A stretch of DNA of 64,000 nucleotides from Streptomyces alfalfae (GCF_004127445.1 NZ_QEXM01000037.1:236564-300563); one strand, 5' to 3'. Positions 40,815 through 49,347 are shown, counted from the first letter of the stretch. Numbers and translations: made by a program. Notes: generated by a model not told the origin, from the sequence alone.

Positions 40815-41687
40815 TCAGCCCTGCCGGGCGAGGGCGAGCCGGTGCAGATCCTCCAGCGCCCGCGGCAGGACGGTGCGGCGGTGCCAGTCGATCCACGCCC
40901 CGGTGGCCCGGCTGGTCGCCTGCAGCGCCCGCAGCTGTGCGCCGGTGAAGCCGATCAGGGGCCGCGCGTGGTGCGAGGATATGACGCCGTGCACGGTGTC
41001 CGACCCGTCGACCAGCGGAACGCTGTGGCAGGCGCGGCTGCCCGCCGAGAGGATCACACGGCGCGAGAGGTCGTCGAAACCGGGGGACGTCGCCACGTCC
41101 TTGACGGTGACCTGGCTACTGGCGACGGCGGCCCGTGAGCACGAGGTGCCCCCGTCCACGAACGCGAAGAAGTCGGTGAACTCCCGGTTCAGGCCGGTGT
41201 GCTTCTCCATGCGCAGGGTGGTGTCCTCGACCAGCTGGACGTTGCCCATGTCGGTGCCGGTGATGTCGAGCACGCGGTTCAGGGCGGTGCCGAGCACCTC
41301 TCCCTGGTTCCCCGCGTCGAGCGGTCCGGAGCCGAGCGCGCCGAGGGGCGGGGCGGGCTCCGGCGGCCGCGGCTCGAACCAGGACTCGGCACCGGGGTTC
41401 GGGCCCGAGGTGCGGGCCACCGCGACGGCCACCTGGTGCAGCTTGATGTTGGCCCGCTGCGACGCCTGGCGCATCAGCGAGAACGCCGCCTCGGTGTCCG
41501 GCAGGCCGTACCGCTCCACCAGGACGCCTTCGGCCAGCGCGATCTTGGTGCGGGAGCGGAGCTGCACCTCCAGCTGGGCCACTTGCCGCCGCAGCTCTGC
41601 CGTCTGGGCCGCGAGCCGCCGTGTCTCCGGCCCGAGAGGAGAGGTCTGCTCGGCCTCTGACCGGGGCGCCGGCTGGTCGTCGGTCAA
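40815..41687 (-). CDS. ANTAR-GAF regulator with the domains in reverse order
   Basis: The 290-residue protein starts at a TTG (41687) with AGAGGGAGA upstream. Residues about 20-85 form a coiled coil plus ANTAR RNA-binding domain: 'ETRRLAAQTAELRRQVAQLE', 'RTKIALAEGVLVERYGLPD', 'AFSLMRQASQRANIKLHQVA'. A GAF domain then follows (about 125-280: 'LGTALNRVLDITGTDMGNVQ', 'VTVKDVATSPGFDDL', 'SAGSRACHSVPLVDGSD', 'GVISSHHARP'). Most GAF-ANTAR proteins place the ANTAR domain last. ANTAR proteins act as antiterminators that bind paired hairpins; the GAF part senses an unknown ligand. Confidence 0.88.
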   Translation of the reverse strand: MTDDQPAPRSEAEQTSPLGPETRRLAAQTAELRRQVAQLEVQLRSRTKIALAEGVLVERYGLPDTEAAFSLMRQASQRANIKLHQVAVAVARTSGPNPGAESWFEPRPPEPAPPLGALGSGPLDAGNQGEVLGTALNRVLDITGTDMGNVQLVEDTTLRMEKHTGLNREFTDFFAFVDGGTSCSRAAVASSQVTVKDVATSPGFDDLSRRVILSAGSRACHSVPLVDGSDTVHGVISSHHARPLIGFTGAQLRALQATSRATGAWIDWHRRTVLPRALEDLHRLALARQG

Positions 41688-41992
41688 TGAGTCTCCCTCT
41701 GCCAGGTTCGTGATGGGACCGCTGAACGCCCGGCGGAGCAGCAGTGGGCACGGTGGCTCCCCGGGCGGTCCGGTGACAGTAACGCGCCCCGTCCGGTGAG
41801 GCGATGCCCACCCCGGGGAAACGGCGGAGGAGGGCGGGTGGTCCCGCCGGTTCCGCACAGGCGTGAGAGCGGTGTCCCACCGGCGCTGCGGCCCTCCCGC
41901 GCGCGGACGCGAGGCCCGACGGCACAGCGAGGAAGATCACAGGCCGGGGGCCGTGCGGACCGTGGTCACGGACGGCGGGACCGAGCGGGCGG
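41688..41992. other. gene-free stretch
   Basis: The 305 bases between the ANTAR-GAF start and the YciO-type stop hold no coding frame with family support and no clear repeat or terminator hairpin. They include the promoter region of the ANTAR-GAF gene. Confidence 0.6.
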
Positions 41993-42613
41993 TCACTCGA
42001 AGCGGGAGGTGTCCCCGGCCCCGCGGCGGACGATCTCGGCCTCGCCGTCGGAGAAGTCGATGACCGTGGTGGGCTCGGTGCCGCAGTCCCCGGAGTCGAG
42101 GACGGCGTCCACGACGTGGTCGAGCCGCTCCTTGATGTCCCAGCCCTGCGTGAGGGGCTCCTCCTCGTCGGGCAGGAGGAGGGTGCTGGACAGCAGCGGC
42201 TCGCCCAGCTCGGCGAGCAGTGCCTGGGTGACGGTGTGGTCGGGGATGCGGACCCCGACGGTCTTCTTCTTCGGGTGCAGGAGCTGCCGGGGGACTTCCC
42301 TGCTCGCGGGCAGGATGAAGGTGTAGCGGCCGGGGGTGGCGGCCTTGATGGCGCGGAACACGTCGTTGTCCAGGTGCACGAACTGACCGAGCTGCGCGAA
42401 GTTCTGGCACATCAGGGTGAAGTGGTGGCGCTCGTCGAGCTGGCGGATCGTCCGGATGCGGCCGAGCCCCTCGCGGCTGCCGAGCTGGCAGCCCAGCGCG
42501 TAACAGGAGTCCGTCGGATACGCGATGAGCGCGCCGGAGCGGATGCTGTCGACCACGGTGGTGATGCTGCGCCGCTGGGGGTTGTCGGGGTGCACGTCGA
42601 AGTACTTGGCCAT
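41993..42613 (-). CDS. YciO/Sua5-family protein (threonylcarbamoyl-AMP synthase-like)
   Basis: The 206-residue protein has the Sua5/YciO/YrdC fold: 'VVDSIRSGALIAYPTDSCYALGC' (in part), 'RIRTIRQLDERHHFTLMCQN', 'KAATPGRYTFILPAS', 'KTVGVRIPDH' and 'PLLSSTLLL'. The sequence is closer to the YciO branch than to TsaC because of DSCYALGCQ rather than the TsaC KRPxxxPL motif; YciO is not proven to make tRNA t6A. ATG at 42613. It stands alone. Confidence 0.9.
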   Translation of the reverse strand: MAKYFDVHPDNPQRRSITTVVDSIRSGALIAYPTDSCYALGCQLGSREGLGRIRTIRQLDERHHFTLMCQNFAQLGQFVHLDNDVFRAIKAATPGRYTFILPASREVPRQLLHPKKKTVGVRIPDHTVTQALLAELGEPLLSSTLLLPDEEEPLTQGWDIKERLDHVVDAVLDSGDCGTEPTTVIDFSDGEAEIVRRGAGDTSRFE

Positions 42614-42699
42614 TGGCCGAGTCTAGGTGATCAGGGCCCCGGCGGCGGGGTGGCGGGCACGGCGTCCGGCGCACGGCCCGCGCCACCCCGCCCCGGTCC

Positions 42700-43152
42700 T
42701 CAGTGCCAGGGGCAGCGGGGCAGCCCGGGGAAGGGATCGGTGCTGGTCAGGACGCTGCTCGCCGGGATGTTCCCCCAGGCCTTGATGCTCGGCAGCTCCA
42801 CCGTCTCGTCGCCCTGCGTGTAGTACCAGACGTTGTTGCCGCCCTTGTGCGCCTCACCTATCGAGTAGCAGACGAACCAGCTCTGGGTCGTCTTCAGCCG
42901 ACCGGTCACGGGGGCGTCGAAGGCCGGGCGTCCGTACAGGTCGCCCGGGGCGTTGGTGCAGTACAGATCGCCGGTGAAGGTGTTGCCCAGGGTGTCCGTG
43001 TGGGTGACGCCGGGCCGCAGGGCGCAGCTCACGTCGGCTGTGGGGGCGGGTGCCGCCGCCGAGGCGGGCGTCACGGGCCACAGGGCCGCGGCCGCCAGGA
43101 CGAGGGCGGAGGCGGCGGTGCGCACGCCGCGCTTCTTCTCGAAGAACACCAT
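42700..43152 (-). CDS. secreted four-cysteine protein, third of three tandem paralogues
   Basis: The 150-residue product has a signal peptide (KKRGVRTAASALVLAAAALW, cleaved near ASA-AAPAP). A compact domain carries four conserved cysteines: SCALRPG, DLYCTN, SWFVCYS and LPRCPWH. Between them are THTDTLGNTFTGDLYC, HKGGNNVWYYTQGDE and WGNIPA. The two upstream neighbours share the same pattern. Its strand order resembles a bacterial SH3-like module, a weak inference. ATG at 43152 with GGAGCGA upstream. It ends 86 bases from the YciO-type gene. Confidence 0.88.
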   Translation of the reverse strand: MVFFEKKRGVRTAASALVLAAAALWPVTPASAAAPAPTADVSCALRPGVTHTDTLGNTFTGDLYCTNAPGDLYGRPAFDAPVTGRLKTTQSWFVCYSIGEAHKGGNNVWYYTQGDETVELPSIKAWGNIPASSVLTSTDPFPGLPRCPWH

Positions 43153-43222
43153 TGATGTCGCTCCAGATGTCGGTGGCCGGGCGGGCCGGCCGGGCGGGAA
43201 GGGGTGATCGAGCAGGGGGCCG

Positions 43223-43711
43223 TCAGCCGGGCATGCAGGCCGGCAGGCCGGGGAAGGGGTCGGGCTCGGTCTCGACGCGGAACGCCGGCACGTACCCCCA
43301 GCCCTTCCACAGCGGCCAGTTGAGGACCTCGTCGCCCTGCGTGTAGTACCAGATGCGGTTGCCGCCCTGATGCAGGTCGCCGCTCTGCCAGCACACGAAC
43401 CAGCTGGGGGACGTCTTCAGCTTGGCGATGACCGTCCCGTACACCTCCGGCGTCGCGAAGACGTCGGCCACGGCGTTCTCGCAGTAGAGGTCCTTGGTGT
43501 ACGTGTGGCCCTTGATGTCGGTGTGCTGTACGCCCTCGCGGACGTGGCAGACCGGAGCCGCGGCGTCCGCCCGGACCGCGGCGGTGGCCGTACCGGCCGC
43601 GGGCAGGCACATCGCGACCGCCACGGCCGCGAGCAGCGCCCCGAGGGTGCGCCGCCGCCCGGTCGTGACCCGTGACGGAATCCTCATCCCCGTATCCCCC
43701 ATCTCGCTCAT
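43223..43711 (-). CDS. secreted four-cysteine protein, second of three tandem paralogues
   Basis: The second copy has a signal peptide (RRRTLGALLAAVAVAMCLPA, cleaved near ATA-AV). The same domain follows: VCHVREG, QHTDIKGHTYTKDLYCEN, SWFVCWQSGDLHQGGNRIW, YYTQGDE, GWGYVPA and DPFPGLPAC. The start is taken at the ATG 43711, whose ATGA overlaps the stop of the first copy; the in-frame ATG at 43687, with a GGGGGA ribosome-site match, is an alternative. The two genes are probably translationally coupled. Confidence 0.85.
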   Translation of the reverse strand: MSEMGDTGMRIPSRVTTGRRRTLGALLAAVAVAMCLPAAGTATAAVRADAAAPVCHVREGVQHTDIKGHTYTKDLYCENAVADVFATPEVYGTVIAKLKTSPSWFVCWQSGDLHQGGNRIWYYTQGDEVLNWPLWKGWGYVPAFRVETEPDPFPGLPACMPG

Positions 43712-44148
43712 CCCCACGAACACTTGGGCAGGCCCGGCTCGGGGTCCTGCGAGGTCTCCAGCCGCACGGCGGGCATATAGCCCCAGGCCTGCGCGGTGGG
43801 CCGGGAGACGATCTCGTCGCCCTGGGTGTAGTACCAGATGTTGTTGCCCCCGGCGTGGGGGTCCCCGACCTTCCAGCAGACGAACCAGCTCCTGGTGGTC
43901 ACCATCCGCCCGACCACGGGGCTGTCGGCGAACGACTGCAGATGCACGTCGCCGGGTGTGTTGTCGCACAGGATGTCCGCGTCCCACGTCATCCCGGTCC
44001 AGTCGGTGTGCGGGCTGTTCTCCCGCATGACACATGCGGTGGCCGCGCCGGCCGCGTGCGCGGTCCCGGCCGCCGTACCCGCCGTCCCCGTCAGGGCCGT
44101 CGCGACCGTGGCCATGGCCAGCAGCCCACCGCTCGTTCTCCGGTTCAT
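43708..44148 (-). CDS. secreted four-cysteine protein, first of three tandem paralogues
   Basis: The first copy is 146 residues with a signal peptide (GGLLAMATVATALTGTAG, ending near AHA-AGA). The same domain has ACVMREN, SPHTDWTGMTWDADILC, SWFVCWKVGDPHAGGNN, IWYYTQGDE, WGYMPAV and DPEPGLPKC. All four cysteines and the WYYTQGDE core are conserved across the three copies. GGGGGAA precedes the ATG at 44148. It lies head-to-head with the DinB gene with 137 bp between. Confidence 0.85.
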   Translation of the reverse strand: MNRRTSGGLLAMATVATALTGTAGTAAGTAHAAGAATACVMRENSPHTDWTGMTWDADILCDNTPGDVHLQSFADSPVVGRMVTTRSWFVCWKVGDPHAGGNNIWYYTQGDEIVSRPTAQAWGYMPAVRLETSQDPEPGLPKCSWG

Positions 44149-44285
44149 GGTTCCCCCCGTCGTACCCGCCGGCGTGCCGGCCGGCCGTTTCCGTCGGCAA
44201 AAGTCTCGCGTGGCCCGCTGACACCGCTCTGACCACACCGCGATCACGGGAGACAGGCCGCCCACCCGGTGGGCAGACTGACCCG

Positions 44286-44942
44286 ATGACCGGATCATCA
44301 GACAGCGAAGCCGACGTCGAGAACGACATCCACGCCGATCTCAAGAACGACCTCACGGTGTACTTGCAGGACGCGCGCGACGTGCTGCTGTGGAAGCTCG
44401 AAGGGCTCTCCGAGTACGACATCCGCCGGCCGCTGACCCCCACCGGCACCAACCTGCTCGGCCTGGTGAAGCACGTCACCGGCGCCGAGGCGCTCTACCT
44501 GGGCGCGACGTTCGGCAGGAGCTTCGCCGGCGCGCCGCGGCTGTGGTGCACGGGGGAGGCCGAGCCCGACGCGGACATGTGGGCGACCCCAAAGGAGTCG
44601 CGGGAGAGGCTGGTGGGGCTGTACCGCCGGGTGTGGGCGCACTCGGACGAGACGATCGCGTCACGCCCCCTCGACGCGCTCGGCCGCGTACCCGGTGGCC
44701 CGCCGAAGGAGCTGACGCTTCATCGGGTCCTCGTCCATGTGATCGCCGAGACCCAGCGGCACGCCGGGCACGCCGACATCGTCAGGGAACTCGTCGACGG
44801 AGCCGTCGGCCTGCGCGAGGCCGGGCACAACATGGCGCCCGGCGACCGGGCGCGGTGGGCGGACCACCGGGACCGGCTGCAGCGCGTCGCCGAGGAAGCC
44901 GGGCGCTCCGCCCGTGACGCCACATCAGGCCGACGCGGCTGA
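44286..44942 (+). CDS. DinB superfamily protein
   Basis: The 218-residue four-helix-bundle protein has DinB/DUF664 features. 'ARDVLLWKLEGLSEYDIRRPL', 'NLLGLVKHVTGAEALYLGATF' (quoted partly) and 'VLVHVIAETQRHAGHADIV' carry the metal-ligand histidine triad (KH, HVIAE, RHAGH). Members include maleylpyruvate-isomerase-like and mycothiol-dependent enzymes; which applies is unknown. ATG at 44286. A hairpin follows. Confidence 0.88.
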   Translation: MTGSSDSEADVENDIHADLKNDLTVYLQDARDVLLWKLEGLSEYDIRRPLTPTGTNLLGLVKHVTGAEALYLGATFGRSFAGAPRLWCTGEAEPDADMWATPKESRERLVGLYRRVWAHSDETIASRPLDALGRVPGGPPKELTLHRVLVHVIAETQRHAGHADIVRELVDGAVGLREAGHNMAPGDRARWADHRDRLQRVAEEAGRSARDATSGRRG

Positions 44943-44955
44943 CGCCGGACGGACG

Positions 44956-44985
44956 GGCCCGGTCGCGAACCCGGGACCGGGCCCC
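44956..44985. terminator. bidirectional hairpin
   Basis: GGGCCCGGTC (44956-44965) pairs perfectly with GACCGGGCCC (44976-44985) over a 10-base loop, between the convergent DinB and RidA-family genes. Confidence 0.7.
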
Positions 44986-44991
44986 CGTCCG

Positions 44992-45402
44992 CTACAGGTC
45001 GGCCGTCTCCCGGCCGATCACCGCGTCGACCTCCACCTCGACCAGCCAGGCGGGATCGATGAAGCGGGAGACCTCGACGACCGTGCAGGCGGGCCGCACC
45101 GCCGCGAACCGCTCGCCGTGGGCCCGCGCGGCCTCCTCCCACCGCGTCACGTCGGTCAGCAGGAGGCGGGTGCGGACGACGTCCCCGACCGACGCCCCCG
45201 CGTCCCGCAGCGCCCGCTCGGCGATGTCCAGACACCGCACCGTCTGGGCGTAGACGTCACCCGGTCCCACGGTGGAGCCGTCCTCCCCGATGGGAGCCGT
45301 CCCCGCGACGACGACGTAGGGTCCTGTCCGCACCGCACGGGAGAACCCGATCCGCGGTTCCAGCGGTGACCCCGAACTGACGATCCGACGCACATTCTCC
45401 AT
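44992..45402 (-). CDS. RidA/YjgF family protein
   Basis: The 136-residue protein has the YjgF trimer fold: 'FSRAVRTGPYVVVAGTAPIG', 'QTVRCLDIAERALRDAGASV', 'VRTRLLLTDVTRWEEAARAH', 'AVRPACTVVEVSRF' with the arginine that clamps substrate carboxylates, and 'LVEVEVDAVIG'. Family members hydrolyse reactive enamine/imine intermediates. ATG at 45402. Confidence 0.9.
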   Translation of the reverse strand: MENVRRIVSSGSPLEPRIGFSRAVRTGPYVVVAGTAPIGEDGSTVGPGDVYAQTVRCLDIAERALRDAGASVGDVVRTRLLLTDVTRWEEAARAHGERFAAVRPACTVVEVSRFIDPAWLVEVEVDAVIGRETADL

Positions 45403-45474
45403 CCCGGCATCGTGCCGGAGACCACGCCCGTACGGCCGGCCCGTCCGGCTGCTGGGACAGGGCGGCCGCGCTGC

Positions 45475-45969
45475 TCACGGATCGTGCCGGTTGGGCTTCA
45501 TGGCGGCGCGCGCGTACTCGGGCAGCTCGATGACGGTGACGCCCGCGGACTCCAGGAGCTTCATGCCGTCGCCCGCGGACACGGCGCCTGCGGGGTCGCG
45601 CAGGGCGGTCACCACGCGCCGTACCCCGGCGTCCCGGATCAGCTCGGCACACGGGCGGGCGTCTCCCGAGCGCTGGGCGCACGGCGCGAGCGAGCTGTAC
45701 ACCGTCGCTCCGCTCAACCGGGTCTCCGTGGTGGAGAGCACGCCGAACGCGACTTCCTCGGCGTGCGCCCGCGAGTCCTCCCGGGAGTGCCCGCGCGCCA
45801 GTTCCGTACCGTCGTCGGCGACGACGACCACGCCCGCGGCGAGTCCGGTTCCCTCCACCGGGTGTTCGGCGGCGAGCCGGCAGGCGACGGCCAGCCAGCC
45901 GCGGTCGGCCATGGTGGGGTGTGCGTCGGGGCCAGGGGCGCCGCAGGCGGCGGCGGACGGCTGGTTCAT
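45475..45969 (-). CDS. cytidine/deoxycytidylate deaminase-like zinc protein
   Basis: The 164-residue protein has a zinc deaminase core: RAHAEEVAFGVL (HAE, zinc ligand and proton-shuttle Glu) and SLAPCAQRSGDARPCAEL (PC...C, zinc cysteines). 'GVVVVADDGTELARGHSRED' is the substrate strand region. It resembles the N-terminal pyrimidine deaminase domain of RibD or standalone dCMP-type deaminases; the substrate is uncertain. ATG at 45969. It is 72 bases downstream of the RidA-type gene start, on the same strand. Confidence 0.88.
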   Translation of the reverse strand: MNQPSAAACGAPGPDAHPTMADRGWLAVACRLAAEHPVEGTGLAAGVVVVADDGTELARGHSREDSRAHAEEVAFGVLSTTETRLSGATVYSSLAPCAQRSGDARPCAELIRDAGVRRVVTALRDPAGAVSAGDGMKLLESAGVTVIELPEYARAAMKPNRHDP

Positions 45970-46213
45970 GGTGCTCCTCGGGGACGATGGTCGGCGCTGG
46001 TGACCTTTGCCGTACGCGTACCCGCATATCCCTCATGTCCGCGCGCGGACGTGCGGCCGGTCGCCGGCCGAGTACGGCGGAATCCGTTCCGGCGCGGTGG
46101 GGCGGGTTGCACCATGGCCGCAGGGCCGCGTCCCTCGGCGCAGGGCGAGGAACGACACAGCGCGACCCGACCGATGGGACACGGTGATCGCGATGGCGCA
46201 GCCGGAGCGGGAC

Positions 46214-46548
46214 GGCCATCAGGCTCGGCGCCCTCACCGGGCGGCGCGCCAGGCCGGGACCGCTCACCCGCGACCGGATGAGCGACGCCCTCGCCCTGGC
46301 TGAGGCCGCCACGTTGCTGCTCCTCGGGCCCGAGGGCACGCGTGACGTCGGCGGCGACAGCCCGCTGCCGCCGCACCGGGCCGTGCTCCACCAGCGGTCG
46401 GCGTGCTCAGCGTCCACCTCGACGTCTCCGTCGACGAGGCGCTGGCCCGGCTGCGGGCGCCTACGCCTTCACCCACGAGCGGCCGATCCTGGAGGTCGCC
46501 GACGACGTCCTGAACAACCGGTCGCCTCTGGAGAACTCTTCGAGCTGA
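46214..46548 (+). pseudogene. decayed GAF-ANTAR regulator remnant
   Basis: Four segments in different frames form the C-terminal half of a GAF-ANTAR protein: AIRLGALT (from 46214), GRDPLTRDRMSDALALAEA and following residues (ATG at 46278), AVGVLSVHLDVSVDEALARL, and FTHERPILEVADDVL ending at a TGA at 46546-46548. At least three frame breaks are needed, and no GAF N-terminal half is visible upstream. It is therefore a fossil of the ANTAR family, represented intact at 40815-41687. Confidence 0.75.
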
Positions 46549-46604
46549 GGGCCTCCGGCGCCACGCTCCGGCGCCCCGGCCCGGTCATCCTCCGGCGCCC
46601 CGGC

Positions 46605-47456
46605 TCAGCGGATGGGCTCGCGCATCTCCTCGCGCACCTCAAGAGTCGTCCGCGCGACCTCGTCGAGGTCGATGTCCGAGGGGTCCTTCGAGGCGTCCTC
46701 CGCCGTGACGACACCCACCGTCGCCCCGGTGTTGTCGTCGCCCCAGGCGCACAGCGGCACGTTGCTCCGTGCGCCGCCCTGGTCCGAGGTGAGGACCTGG
46801 CAGCGCACCGTGATGCCGGAGCCCGCCGGGGTGATGTCGCGCGCGGGCACGGCGACCGTGGCGCCCTGCGCCTCGGCCGCGCCCCGCATCATGTCGTCGC
46901 GCGCCGAGGCGGAGTTCTTGAACCGCCCGTACATGCCGGAGACGACCAGCGCGCTGCCCGCCTGCTCGCCCTGGCCCGCGTACTGCCCGACGACCGCCTT
47001 CGGGTCCCGGACGTTGGCCCGGCTCCGGTTCTCGTCGACGATGGCCTTGCCCGAGGTGTCGGAGAGGTCCTGCGTCAGCTTGTACGTGCCGTCGAGCAGT
47101 TCGCCCGGCACCGACATCCGGTACTTCGCCTCGGGGAACCCGCCGGAGGACCGGGAGAACACCTGATATCCCGCCACGGCGGCCACCACCAGGACGACGG
47201 CGACCACGCCCAGGATGCCGAGCACCTTGCCGGTGCTGTGCCGGGGCGGCGGCGCCATGGGCGGATGGCCCCAGGGGCCGGGCCCCGGAGGCGGCTGCTG
47301 CGCGTACGGCACACCCTGCGCGTACGGAACGCCCTGCTGGGGGTACGAGGCACCCTGCTGGGGGAAGGGAGGCTGGGCGTGCGGGGGCTGCGGATGCCGC
47401 GGCTCGTAAGGAGACGGGACAGGGCCGAAACCACCGGGTGGAGGCGGCGTGGACAT
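46605..47456 (-). CDS. Pro-rich single-TM membrane protein of unknown function
   Basis: The 283-residue protein has a proline/glutamine-rich N-terminus with repeats such as YPQQGVPYAQGVPYAQQ, one TM helix (VLGILGVVAVVLVVAAVAGY near residues 80-100) and an exported C-terminal domain. That domain contains 'MSVPGELLDGTYKLTQDLSD' and 'SGITVRCQVLTSDQGGA', with two cysteines (RCQ and LCAW). It is predicted to be a type II-like membrane protein. Such proteins are common in Streptomyces and unassigned. ATG at 47456. Confidence 0.82.
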   Translation of the reverse strand: MSTPPPPGGFGPVPSPYEPRHPQPPHAQPPFPQQGASYPQQGVPYAQGVPYAQQPPPGPGPWGHPPMAPPPRHSTGKVLGILGVVAVVLVVAAVAGYQVFSRSSGGFPEAKYRMSVPGELLDGTYKLTQDLSDTSGKAIVDENRSRANVRDPKAVVGQYAGQGEQAGSALVVSGMYGRFKNSASARDDMMRGAAEAQGATVAVPARDITPAGSGITVRCQVLTSDQGGARSNVPLCAWGDDNTGATVGVVTAEDASKDPSDIDLDEVARTTLEVREEMREPIR

Positions 47457-47560
47457 GGCGAATACGCTACGACACGGCCCCTGCGCCAGGGCGACCGGGC
47501 GGCGCTTGCCCGGGGTTTACGTCCTTGCCGCGCGCCGACGGCGCGACTTAGCCTCCCCGC

Positions 47561-48370
47561 ATGGCAACCGCACAGGTCAACGGCGTCACCATCGGCTACG
47601 ACGACGAGGGTGGTGAGGGCCGGGACACGGGGCGCCCCACCCTCGTACTCCTCCACGGCCACCCCTTCGACCGCTCCATGTGGGGTCCGCAGCGCGCCGC
47701 CCTCGCGAGCGGCCACCGCGTGATCACGCCCGACCTGCGGGGCTACGGCGAGTCCACCGTCGTGCCCGGCGCCACGGAGTTCGCCACGTTCGCCGCGGAC
47801 GTCGCCGCGCTCCTCGACCACCTCGGCGTGCGGGAGTTCGCACTCGGCGGCCTGTCCATGGGCGGACAGCTCGTCATGGAGTGCTACCGCCTCTTCCCCG
47901 AGCGCGTCACGGGCCTGCTCCTCGCCGACACCTTCCCCGCGGCCGAGACACCGGAGGGCAAGGCCACCCGCAACGCCACCGCCGACCGGCTCCTCGCCGA
48001 GGGCATGAAGGGGTACGCGGACGAGGTGCGGGGCAAGATGGTCGCCCCGTACAACACCGAGGCCTCCGCCCGCGTCCACCGCATGATGCTGGCCGCCCCG
48101 CCCGAGGGGGCCGCAGCGGCGCTGCGCGGCAGGGCCGAACGCCCGGACTACCGCGGCCTGCTGGCCCGCGTGAGCGTGCCCTGCCTCGTCGTCGTGGGCC
48201 GCGACGACGCCTTCACCCCGGTCGCCGACGCGGAGGCCATGCACGCCGTGCTGCCCGACTCGGCCCTGTGCGTCATCGAGTCGGCGGCCCACATGCCGAA
48301 CCTGGAACGCCCCGCCGAGTTCAACGCCGCGCTCCGACCGTGGCTGGACCGGGTCGCCGCGGCACGCTGA
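47561..48370 (+). CDS. alpha/beta hydrolase
   Basis: The 269-residue soluble protein is a standard alpha/beta hydrolase: oxyanion HGHPFDRSMW, nucleophile GGLSMGGQLVMEC (serine), acid VVGRDDAFTP and histidine AAHMPNLERP. Size and sequence suit 3-oxoadipate enol-lactonase or arylesterase-like subfamilies; the substrate is not determined. ATG at 47561. The AraC-family gene 26 bases downstream may share its transcript. Confidence 0.9.
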   Translation: MATAQVNGVTIGYDDEGGEGRDTGRPTLVLLHGHPFDRSMWGPQRAALASGHRVITPDLRGYGESTVVPGATEFATFAADVAALLDHLGVREFALGGLSMGGQLVMECYRLFPERVTGLLLADTFPAAETPEGKATRNATADRLLAEGMKGYADEVRGKMVAPYNTEASARVHRMMLAAPPEGAAAALRGRAERPDYRGLLARVSVPCLVVVGRDDAFTPVADAEAMHAVLPDSALCVIESAAHMPNLERPAEFNAALRPWLDRVAAAR

Positions 48371-48395
48371 GAGAACCGGGAAGAAGGGGCCCAGG

Positions 48396-49274
48396 ATGCT
48401 CGAACGGCTCAACCAGACCATGGAGCAGATCGAACTCCACCTCGACGAGCGCATCGAGACGGCCGACCTGGCGCGCACCGCGGCCACCTCGGAGTACCAC
48501 CTGCGCCGGATGTTCTCCGCGCTCGCGGGCATGCCGCTGTCGGAGTACATCCGGCGCAGGCGGCTCACCGTCGCCGGCGCCGAGGTGCTGGCCCGGCGTG
48601 AACCGCTGCTCGACATCGCGGTGCGGTACGGGTACGGGTCGGGCGAGGCGTTCGCGCGGGCGTTCCGCGCCATACACGGGGTCGGCCCCGGCGAGGCCCG
48701 GCGCGGCGGCACCGCGCTGGTCTCCCAGCCCCGGCTGACGTTCCGCCTCACCGTCGAGGGGAGCGGCAGCATGCGCTACCGCGTGGTCGACAAGCCGGAG
48801 TTCGCCGTCGTCGGACCGAGGGCCAGGGTGCCGCTGGTGCACACCGGGCCCAACCAGGCGATCATCGACTTCGTCCGGGCGATCCGGCCGGAGACCACCG
48901 AGCGCCTGGAGAAGCTGTCCGACCAGGAGCCGCGGGGCGCCGTCGCCGTCTGCGACGGCCTCGACCCCGGCCGCGCCGAGGGGACCTGGTTGGACTACTA
49001 CCACGGGGTCGTCACCTCGGCGCCCGCCGGGGGAGCGGCGCCCGAGGGGGCCGCCGTCCTCCCTGTCCCCGCGGGCGCCTGGGCGGTCTTCACCACCTCG
49101 GGACCGGCTCCGGGAGCCATCCAGGAGCTGTGGCGTGACGTGTTCACGCAGTGGTTCCCCGCCAACCCCTACCGCGGCAGGGCCGGGCCCGAGATCCTGC
49201 GCACCCGCCTCTCGGCGGACGGCACGGAGGCGGACGCCGAACTCTGGCTCCCGGTGGAGCGGGAACAGGGCTGA
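48396..49274 (+). CDS. AraC-type regulator with GyrI-like ligand domain
   Basis: The 292-residue protein has an N-terminal AraC DNA-binding domain (two HTH: 'IETADLARTAATSEYHLRRM', 'PLLDIAVRYGYGSGEAFARA', 'FRAIHGVGPGEARR') and a C-terminal GyrI/SOUL-like effector domain (SGSMRYRVVDKPEFAVVG, 'PAGAWAVFTTSGPAPGAIQE', 'TEADAELWLPV'). This ROB/BmrR-like arrangement binds hydrophobic or cationic small molecules. ATG at 48396, closely downstream of the hydrolase gene. Confidence 0.9.
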   Translation: MLERLNQTMEQIELHLDERIETADLARTAATSEYHLRRMFSALAGMPLSEYIRRRRLTVAGAEVLARREPLLDIAVRYGYGSGEAFARAFRAIHGVGPGEARRGGTALVSQPRLTFRLTVEGSGSMRYRVVDKPEFAVVGPRARVPLVHTGPNQAIIDFVRAIRPETTERLEKLSDQEPRGAVAVCDGLDPGRAEGTWLDYYHGVVTSAPAGGAAPEGAAVLPVPAGAWAVFTTSGPAPGAIQELWRDVFTQWFPANPYRGRAGPEILRTRLSADGTEADAELWLPVEREQG

Positions 49275-49327
49275 GAAGCGGGTACCCGGCCGACGACCGG
49301 AGCCGCCGGTGCGCATCGGGGCGATCC

Positions 49328-49347
49328 TTCCCGTCGAAAGACGGGAA
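49328..49347. terminator. GNRA-tetraloop hairpin after the AraC gene
   Basis: TTCCCGTC (49328-49335) and GACGGGAA (49340-49347) form a perfect 8-bp stem closed by a GAAA tetraloop, 53 bases after the AraC stop and upstream of crtY. Confidence 0.6.
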
